Shown here in pieces: positions 1-5,958 of a DNA stretch of 9,544 nt. Under the pieces are notes generated by a model. It saw only the letters and a list, made by a program, of their open reading frames with translations. It had not been told where the DNA came from and made no database searches. The stretch comes from Oligoflexia bacterium (GTDB lineage Bacteria; Myxococcota_A; UBA796; UBA2385), in contig JAADHA010000368.1 of the NCBI GenBank assembly GCA_013152105.1, positions 1-9,544 of the forward strand. Direction: 5' to 3'. Position 1 is the stretch's first letter. The number at the start of each line of letters is the position of its first letter. The position numbers and the translations under genes are program-made.

Positions 1-1856
1 AGCGCGGCCAGCTCCACAGTCCCCGCTGTCGGGCCAATGATGTCAGCGGCAGCGGCAGCGTCGGCATCGACACAACAACGGAAGCCGGTCGTGGGTGTCC
101 GCCAGCCAGGTCCCGGCGCTTCTTGCACTTGTCCACAGCCCACCGCGTCGCCATCACCGGCGGCACCGCCCAGCAGGAGACCCTCGTCGACCCACTCCGC
201 CATATTGCCGGCCAGATCCAGGGCACCCTGGGGCGTCCGACAGCCGGGTTTCGCGCCTGCGAATCCAAAGCTCTGGTCCGCGCACCAGCCGGCACGCCAG
301 GGGTCCCCATAGGGCTGCAAGCGCCCCTCGGGCCAGTCATCAAAGGCGTCCCCGACGCCGTCGCTGTCGACCGCCGCGGCCCCCTGACAGGCCGCGACCC
401 AGGTCGACCGTGAGCACAGCTTGCGACCACTCGCCGCACACGCCGCGCGCGCCTGCGTCAGGCTGACAGCCGCCGGTGCCACGCCCAGCACGGCCTGTGC
501 CCGCCCATCCACATCGACGCTGTCCTCGACCCGGTCGATCCACCCGTCCCCGACCCGCACCATGGCGCTTGGACCGCTGGGATCACGGGCCTGCACCACC
601 TGGGGAACAGACGCGAGCGCCCGGCCATCGCTGTCCACGCTCCGCTCTCCCAGAGCCACAGCCAGGGTCGCCTCGATCAGCGCCGGATCCGCCGCACCCT
701 CGATGACCCGTCCTTCGATGAACAGCCAGGGCGGGTCGATCACGCCACCCTTGCTGGCCTGCTCAATATCGGCCTTCACCGCATCCAAGGCAGCCTGACT
801 GGCGCGGCAGCTCGCAAAGGCCGCGCGGTCGATGCCCAGCGCGTCCGCGTAGGCCCTCAGGTCCTGATCCGAGACGGCTGCTGGGGCGCGCAATAGCGCG
901 TGGCGGTAGCCACGAAAGGCGTGTTGAACCGCGGCGCACTGCAAGGCGAGGGCGACCGCACAAGCGCGCTTGTTGCGGGTCCTCTTGCGTTTCTTGTTGC
1001 AACTCGCGTCCATCGGCAGGTGCTTGGTGACGAAGCGCACCCGGTCGGAAAAGCGAGGGTCGAGATCGATGAGCGTCCAGGCGAGTCGACGGGAGTCCGC
1101 GTCCTGCAGGTCGAGAAAGGCCACCGCCGTGACGGTCGCGTCCAAGGGACCGACGGAGGGGTCCTGGTCATCGACGGGGACCGGTGAGCGCTGAGCGGGG
1201 ATCACAACGGGCCCGACCTGGGTCAGGGCTGTCGCCACCGCGGCGTCCGCCGGCAAGTCCAGGGTGGGTTCGGCCATGGCGGCCTGCGCTGCCTGGTCGA
1301 GGTGAAAGGCCATCAAGCGCGCGCCGACCCCCGAGGCCATGAGCGCCGTCAAGCCGATGATAAGCGCCGGCAACCAGTCTTCCACCGTTGGAAGGGCCGG
1401 TCTGCGCCTGCCCCGAGGCAACAGGACAGCAGCCAGCATGCCCCCGTGCACCGCAAGCAAGCCGATCAGCAAGGGACAGCCAAGCCCGTTCGTGGCCACC
1501 ACCAGCAGCAGCGAGGCCACGACCAGGGCTGCTGTGATCGCCACCAGCCCCCCTCTGGCCTGGACCGCCCGACGGCCATGTCCCAGAGCGCCGACCAGCC
1601 ACAGCATGATCACGGCATAAAGGGGCAGCCACCAGAACAGCACCGGCGCACCCGAGAAGGCCGCCGCTGACGCGGAGAGCGACGCAGCACATGGCGTCCC
1701 GGCCGCGATCAGATCGCCAAGCTGGGTGCCGTGGGTGAGCTGGATCTGGGCCGTTCCAAGCCACAGCGACAGCGCCGCCGCGCTCAGGTCGAGGGCGAGG
1801 AGGCCCAGGCCCCACGAGAGGTCCAGGGCGCGAGCAGGAGGATTCTGGCTGGTCAC
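1..1856 (-). CDS. VKOR-like / DsbA-like / FGE-like trimodular membrane protein (3' end beyond window)
   Basis: The frame is open from GTG at 1856 to the left edge (618 codons, no stop), so the C-terminus is missing. Residues about 13-35, 70-92, 103-126, 127-146 and 161-180 are hydrophobic, and the four-helix part resembles vitamin K epoxide reductase (VKOR) proteins. Only one cysteine of each usual redox pair is seen: C56 (TPCAAS) and C127 (GCPLL). Residues about 240-395 look like a periplasmic DsbA-type thioredoxin fold (strand TVTAVAFLDLQ, cis-Pro area DPPWLF at 374-379), but the CxxC position reads DADS (252-255). C286, C299, C307 and C350 remain. Residues about 410-600 match the FGE/SUMF1 superfamily: WIDRVE, GRKLC at 477-481, LDLAGNMAEW around N551, GFRCC at 591-595. 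A TSP3-like loop, DSDGVGDAFDD, lies at 497-507. I see no strong ribosome site, so the GTG start is tentative. The order is inner membrane then periplasm. Function is unknown; a structural or sensory role is possible. Confidence 0.8.
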   Translation of the reverse strand, partial: MTSQNPPARALDLSWGLGLLALDLSAAALSLWLGTAQIQLTHGTQLGDLIAAGTPCAASLSASAAAFSGAPVLFWWLPLYAVIMLWLVGALGHGRRAVQARGGLVAITAALVVASLLLVVATNGLGCPLLIGLLAVHGGMLAAVLLPRGRRRPALPTVEDWLPALIIGLTALMASGVGARLMAFHLDQAAQAAMAEPTLDLPADAAVATALTQVGPVVIPAQRSPVPVDDQDPSVGPLDATVTAVAFLDLQDADSRRLAWTLIDLDPRFSDRVRFVTKHLPMDASCNKKRKRTRNKRACAVALALQCAAVQHAFRGYRHALLRAPAAVSDQDLRAYADALGIDRAAFASCRASQAALDAVKADIEQASKGGVIDPPWLFIEGRVIEGAADPALIEATLAVALGERSVDSDGRALASVPQVVQARDPSGPSAMVRVGDGWIDRVEDSVDVDGRAQAVLGVAPAAVSLTQARAACAASGRKLCSRSTWVAACQGAAAVDSDGVGDAFDDWPEGRLQPYGDPWRAGWCADQSFGFAGAKPGCRTPQGALDLAGNMAEWVDEGLLLGGAAGDGDAVGCGQVQEAPGPGWRTPTTGFRCCVDADAAAAADIIGPTAGTVELAA

Positions 1857-1934
1857 GCCACGCGAGCTAATCAGAAAACGCCGCAGTGGCCTCGCCAAGC
1901 AAGGCGCGCCGAGCCAACACCCACCGAGAAAAGC
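1857..1934. promoter_or_regulatory. Divergent spacer between the VKOR-like and uvrA-like genes
   Basis: These 78 bp must hold, or partly hold, the start signals of two divergent genes. An imperfect inverted repeat is visible: CTCGCC at 1891-1896 and GGCGCG at 1903-1908 around a 6-nt loop, next to the 8-bp palindrome GGCGCGCC at 1903-1910. It could be an operator or simply GC-rich chance pairing. No convincing -35/-10 pair was found on either strand. A weak purine stretch (GAGAAAAG) precedes the ATG at 1935. Confidence 0.3.
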
Positions 1935-4370
1935 ATGGACAGGCCCGTCCTTCAGATTCGCGGCGCACGCACCCACAACCTGCACGACATGGACCTCGAC
2001 CTGCCCCTGCGCGGCCTGACGGTCCTGGTGGGGCGCAGCGGCTCGGGAAAATCATCCCTCGCGCTGCACACCATCCACGCGGCCTCCCGAGCCCGGCTCG
2101 CCCTGGCGCTCGGGCTGCCTGGCGGCCAGGACCCGGTGGACGTCGACCAGATCAACGGCTTGCCGCTCACCCTCGCGGTCGAGCCCCCCCGCTCGCTCCG
2201 GCCCAGCCTCCGCGTCATCGATCTCCTCGGCCTGGCCGACACCGTCGGGGCCGTCGGCCTGGCCACCGGCGCGGTCCACTGCCCGGCCTGCGGACGGCGA
2301 CTGGCTCTGCACACCGTGGACCAGATCGTCGACGCGCTCGCGCAACTACCCCTGGGACATCGCCTGACGATCCTGGCCCCACTGTCGGCGCGCACCGACG
2401 ACGCCGATCAGAACAGCAAGGTGGTGCGACTGGTCCACGAAGTCGGCCGCCAGGGCTTTGCCCGTGTCCGACTCGACGGCACCATTCATCGGGTCGACGA
2501 CGTGCCCATCATCGACGCCCGCATCGGCCATGATCTAGACGTAGTAGTGGACCGGCTGCGGGTCCGAGAGGATCAGCGCGATCGCCTCGAAGAAGCAGTT
2601 GGAACTGCACTGACCGCGGGTCGCGGTCGCGTCCTGGCGTTGGTCCAGCCCGACGCGGACACCACCACGCTGCACGCCTGGGCACAGCGCCCATGGTGCC
2701 CACACCACCCGACGCGGCTGGACCCACCCCAGGCCGGCTGGCTGGCTGGCCGGCCTGGGGCACGCTGCCGGACGTGCCAGGGTCAAGGCTCACGCAATGA
2801 GGAATCCGGCGGTGCTCCTTGTGAAGACTGCCAGGGCAGCGGCCTGCGGCCCGAGGTCGCACACTTCCGGGTCGGTCCAGACGACACACCCTGGCCAAGG
2901 CTGCTCGCCCAGCCCCTCGGCCACGCCCTGGCCAGCCTGTGTGCCTCCGCCACGGCACCGGCGCTCCGACCTCTCCAAGAGCGCCTGGAGCGCCACCGGA
3001 AAGAGGCGGATTCCCTGGGCCTGCTGGACCTGCCCCTGGGCAGACAGTTCGCTGACCTGGCATCGGGCGAGGTGGCCAGATTGCGCCTGCTGGCCGGCAT
3101 GCTGACCGCCAGAGATCTGCCAGGCGCGCTGCTGATCGTCGATGAGCCCACGGCGGGCCTGGACGACCCGACCGCAAGGCGCCTCATCGACCGGCTGGTA
3201 GCGACGAGCGCCACCCTGCCCGTGCTGGCGATCGACCATCGCCGAGACCTGGTGCTCCGAGCCGACCATGCCGTGTGTTTCGGCCCCGGCGCGGGCCACC
3301 ACGGTGGCCGAGTCTGCTGGGAGGGACCGGGGCTTGAGCTACCCGAGGAGCTTCTCCCCTCCCCTGTGGCGCCTTCCCTCCCGGCCAGCACCCCGGCCGG
3401 CCCCGCCCTGCGGCTGGAAGGCGCCCACGGTCGCTGCCTGGCGAGGGCAGGCTCAAAGGGAGTCAGCGCCTCATTCCCGCGAGGCCGCCTCACGGTGGTC
3501 ACGGGCCCATCTGGCAGCGGCAAGTCGACCTTGCTGATCGACACCTTGGTTCCGGCGGTGCGCAAGGCCCTGGGATTGGTCGCTCCGCCTCCCCTGCCCC
3601 ACGACGGAGTGGCCGGACTCGAGGGGATCACCCAGGTCCTCACCTTCGACCGCAGCCCACTGGGGCACAACCGCGCGTCCTGTGTCGTGACCGCCATCGG
3701 TGCCTGGGCGGCGCTGCGCGAATTGCTGGCCGCGACAAGAGACGCCCGGATGCTGGGCTTCTCACCGGCTCGTTTTCGCCTGGACCGCCCCGGTGGTCGC
3801 TGCGAGGCTTGCCAGGGAACGGGCCTGCACCGCGTCGTGGTCGGCGTCCAGTCCGGGCTGTCCCAGGCTTCCGCCGTCGACGCTTGCCCCGCCTGCCAGG
3901 GGGCCCGCTTTCAACAGGACACGCTGCGCGTGCGCCTGAAGGGACGCACCGTGCGCGGCCTGCTGGGCTGTGATGTCGAGCAAGCCTGCCAGCTCTTTGC
4001 GCACCACCGCCGCCTGGGACCGCCCCTGATGTCCGCCGAGCGGGTCGGCCTGGGCTACCTGCCCCTGGGCCAGGCCAGCGCCACCCTGTCTGGAGGCGAA
4101 GCCCAGCGCCTGCGACTGGCGCGTGCCTTGGCCAGCGCAGGCAGCATCGGAGGGGCCAGAGCCCGACACCTCGACGACCGGCTGATCGTGGTGGACGCGC
4201 CCACGACGGGTCTGCACCCAGCCGACATCGCGCGAGTCGTGGCTGTGCTGCGGCAGTTGGCCGATCGCGGGGCCACCGTGGTGGTGGCGACGGTCGAGCC
4301 CGCGCTGCTGGCGGCCGCGGACGCCGCGATCGTGCTCAGCCGGCCGTCGGCTGATCCAGCAGTTCTTTGA
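1935..4370 (+). CDS. UvrA-like tandem ABC ATPase, compact and divergent paralogue
   Basis: 811 aa from ATG 1935, against about 940 for canonical UvrA. The UvrA order is kept: Walker A I GRSGSGKSS (33-41), CPACG at 116-120 opening a region like the UvrB-binding domain (to about 245), a zinc module C255/H258/C278/C281, CEDCQGSGL (296-304), signature I LASGE (375-379), Walker B I VDEP (402-405), H435, the UvrA hallmark FGPGAGHHGGRV, Walker A II GPSGSGKST (524-532), zinc module CEACQGTG...CPACQGARF, signature II LSGGE (718-722). Odd points: only 14 residues separate C281 from C296, where canonical proteins carry the roughly 120-residue insertion domain. Walker B II reads VDAP (D754-A755). The second H-loop His is V787. 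Both Q-loop glutamines are replaced (P84, R573). The protein stops soon after, without the usual GPEGG tail. An upstream in-frame extension to 1731 would overlap the divergent gene and has no UvrA homology, so 1935 is preferred. It may be a DNA-damage or drug-resistance relative rather than the main repair UvrA. Confidence 0.9.
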   Translation: MDRPVLQIRGARTHNLHDMDLDLPLRGLTVLVGRSGSGKSSLALHTIHAASRARLALALGLPGGQDPVDVDQINGLPLTLAVEPPRSLRPSLRVIDLLGLADTVGAVGLATGAVHCPACGRRLALHTVDQIVDALAQLPLGHRLTILAPLSARTDDADQNSKVVRLVHEVGRQGFARVRLDGTIHRVDDVPIIDARIGHDLDVVVDRLRVREDQRDRLEEAVGTALTAGRGRVLALVQPDADTTTLHAWAQRPWCPHHPTRLDPPQAGWLAGRPGARCRTCQGQGSRNEESGGAPCEDCQGSGLRPEVAHFRVGPDDTPWPRLLAQPLGHALASLCASATAPALRPLQERLERHRKEADSLGLLDLPLGRQFADLASGEVARLRLLAGMLTARDLPGALLIVDEPTAGLDDPTARRLIDRLVATSATLPVLAIDHRRDLVLRADHAVCFGPGAGHHGGRVCWEGPGLELPEELLPSPVAPSLPASTPAGPALRLEGAHGRCLARAGSKGVSASFPRGRLTVVTGPSGSGKSTLLIDTLVPAVRKALGLVAPPPLPHDGVAGLEGITQVLTFDRSPLGHNRASCVVTAIGAWAALRELLAATRDARMLGFSPARFRLDRPGGRCEACQGTGLHRVVVGVQSGLSQASAVDACPACQGARFQQDTLRVRLKGRTVRGLLGCDVEQACQLFAHHRRLGPPLMSAERVGLGYLPLGQASATLSGGEAQRLRLARALASAGSIGGARARHLDDRLIVVDAPTTGLHPADIARVVAVLRQLADRGATVVVATVEPALLAAADAAIVLSRPSADPAVL

Positions 4371-4797
4371 GCTCGCCGGACTGGTGCATCTGCATCAGAA
4401 TGTCCGAGCCACCAATGAATTCGCCGCGGACGTAGACCTGGGGGAGGGTCGGCCACTGGCTGAATTCCTTGATGCCCTGGCGAACTTGGGGATCAGAGAG
4501 CACATCGAAGTGCGCCATGTCCACGCCATAGCTGCTGAGGACCCCGGCGGCGTTGGCCGAGAAGCCACACATCGGCGCGGTCGGTGTCCCCTTCATGAAC
4601 AGCACCACGGGCTTGCTCTTCACGAACTCAGCGAGGAACTCGCCGACCGGAGCGTCACCGCGCAGGCTGGCCGGTTCTGGTGCGGCTGCCGGCCCGGGCG
4701 CGGCACTTGCCGAGGGCGAAGGCGAGGCGGGGCGCGACGCGGTGGCACCGTTACCGACAACGGGCAGCTTGCGCTTGATTTTGTTGAAGATGCTCAT
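4336..4797 (-). CDS. grxD: CGFS monothiol glutaredoxin (Grx4/GrxD family) with N-terminal extension
   Basis: 153 aa. The C-terminal part (about 48-153) is a monothiol glutaredoxin: KGTPTAPMCGFS with C77 in CGFS, K69 for glutathione binding, WPTLPQVYVRGEFIGGSDI (115-133) with cis-Pro P119 and the GG pair at 129-130. This family binds a glutathione-ligated [2Fe-2S] cluster as a dimer and passes clusters to client proteins in the cytoplasm, often with BolA partners. The first 48 residues are unusual: a basic head MSIFNKIKRKLPVVGNG, then a Pro/Ala/Ser linker (about 18-44). Family members are commonly near 105 aa. No signal peptide is evident. AGAGGA (4804-4809 on the minus strand) lies 6 nt before the ATG and fixes the start. 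The 3' end overlaps the convergent uvrA-like gene by 35 bp. The family call is secure; the gene symbol is by family resemblance. Confidence 0.93.
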   Translation of the reverse strand: MSIFNKIKRKLPVVGNGATASRPASPSPSASAAPGPAAAPEPASLRGDAPVGEFLAEFVKSKPVVLFMKGTPTAPMCGFSANAAGVLSSYGVDMAHFDVLSDPQVRQGIKEFSQWPTLPQVYVRGEFIGGSDILMQMHQSGELKELLDQPTAG

Positions 4798-4820
4798 GAG
4801 AAGTCCTCTGGAGATTCGGG
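4798..4820. promoter_or_regulatory. Back-to-back ribosome binding sites in a 23-bp divergent gap
   Basis: The sequence TCCTCTGGAGA (4804-4814) gives AGAGGA on the minus strand, 6 nt before the glutaredoxin ATG, and GGAG (4810-4813) on the plus strand, 7 nt before GTG 4821. The gap is too short for two separate promoters, so at least one promoter should lie inside a neighbouring coding region, or prsW starts later at ATG 4887. Confidence 0.55.
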
Positions 4821-5942
4821 GTGGCAGCCCCTAACGCAGGGCCCCAGCGTCGAAACCCCTGGCACCCCGACCCACACCACTCGACCATGGTCTACGCTTC
4901 GGGCAACCCGCTCCAGAGCCATCTCATCAGCCCTCTCTACCCCCTCCTGATCGTGATCTCGGTGTTTTGCGCCGTCCTCCCGATGGTATGCCTGCTCGGT
5001 CTGGTGTGGTGGCTGGACCGCTATGACCGCGAGCCCGTCTGGTTGATCGGCCTCACCTTCGCGTGGGGAGCCCTGGGGGCGACCCTGCTGAGCCTGGTCG
5101 GCAACACCACCGCCCTGTTCGGCCTGACGTCCATCCTGGGCCAGGCTTCCGCCAGCACCCTGACGCCCGTGATCGTCGCCCCGCTGGTGGAAGAGCCCAC
5201 CAAGGCCCTGGTACTCCTGCTGCTGCTGATGTCCCGGCACTTCGACAACACCACCGACGGCTTTGTGTACGGCGCCGCGGCCGGGCTGGGCTTTGGGATG
5301 ACCGAGAACCTGCTCTATTTCTGGCAGGTCGCTTCACTGACGAACTGGGACCCCAGCCAGGGTCTCCGGGCCTGGGCCGGCACCGTGGCCCTGCGCACCT
5401 GCTACAGCGCCATGCTCCACGCCTCGGCCACCGCGGTGGTTGGCGCCTCGCTGGGACTGGTTCGCTTTCGATCCTGGCCGCAGCGCGTCGTCGTGGTCCC
5501 CCTCGGCTTCGCCCTGGCCGTGGGCATGCACGGGCTCTGGAACGGGCTCATCACCGCGGACCAGGCGAACTTCGGCGGGGACAGCACGCTCACCTCGCTC
5601 GACCTGGTGATCTTTCCAGTAGAAGTCCTGGCCATCTTCGCGGCCTTTCAGCTTGCCCTGTGGGTCGAACACCGCGACATCCACCGTGAGCTGCTCGGCG
5701 AAGCCCAGACCGGCGCCATCCCGGAAGAACACGTCGTACACCTCGCCCACTATCTCCGGCGTTCACGCCGAGACTGGGCACCGCCGGGGGTCCCCCGCGC
5801 CACCTATATTCGCACCGCCACCCGGCTGGCTTTTCGCCTCCGGCAACGCCGCCTGCGACCCGATGACTCCTTCTACCAGGAAGAGGTCGAGCGACTTCGC
5901 CGCGAAGTGCGGGGTCTCTTGAACGCGCCAGCTCAGCGCTGA
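4821..5942 (+). CDS. PrsW-family intramembrane metalloprotease
   Basis: 373 aa from GTG 4821. A second possible start is ATG 4887 (residue 23), just before the first membrane segment; GTG 4821 has a well-spaced GGAG, ATG 4887 has none, but residues 1-22 look non-conserved. The protein has about seven hydrophobic segments between residues 40 and 285. PrsW motifs are clear: EEPTK (124-128), DGFVYGAAAGLGFG then TENLLYF (146-167), an HASAT helix with H200, and HGLWN (237-241). The E124/E125, E162, H200 and H237 set matches the family's proposed metal-site residues. PrsW proteases cut membrane anti-sigma factors (RsiW in Bacillus) to release stress sigma factors; the substrate here is unknown and no sigma/anti-sigma pair is in the window. 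The C-terminal 90 residues are soluble and Arg-rich, probably cytoplasmic. Divergent from the glutaredoxin gene, convergent with the S41 protease gene. Confidence 0.9.
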   Translation: MAAPNAGPQRRNPWHPDPHHSTMVYASGNPLQSHLISPLYPLLIVISVFCAVLPMVCLLGLVWWLDRYDREPVWLIGLTFAWGALGATLLSLVGNTTALFGLTSILGQASASTLTPVIVAPLVEEPTKALVLLLLLMSRHFDNTTDGFVYGAAAGLGFGMTENLLYFWQVASLTNWDPSQGLRAWAGTVALRTCYSAMLHASATAVVGASLGLVRFRSWPQRVVVVPLGFALAVGMHGLWNGLITADQANFGGDSTLTSLDLVIFPVEVLAIFAAFQLALWVEHRDIHRELLGEAQTGAIPEEHVVHLAHYLRRSRRDWAPPGVPRATYIRTATRLAFRLRQRRLRPDDSFYQEEVERLRREVRGLLNAPAQR

Positions 5943-5958
5943 CCGTCTCCGCCCACCG

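Noticed and set aside
1168..1815. A 215-codon minus-strand frame over the VKOR-like gene
   Set aside because: It is Gly/Arg-rich and lacks motifs; the overlapping minus-strand frame from 1856 shows membrane helices and continues through recognisable thioredoxin-like and FGE-like domains.
1731..1934. N-terminal extension of the uvrA-like gene to an upstream in-frame start at 1731
   Set aside because: It would overlap the start of the divergent gene by over 120 bp and encodes Arg/Gln-rich sequence with no UvrA similarity; UvrA homology begins right after ATG 1935.
2509..3697. Long minus-strand frames (2509-3177, 2783-3697) inside the uvrA-like gene
   Set aside because: Both are antisense to a region holding UvrA zinc, signature and Walker B motifs, and they show no protein family features.
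5943..5958. A terminator between the convergent prsW and S41 genes
   Set aside because: The 16-bp gap has no inverted repeat and no T-run.
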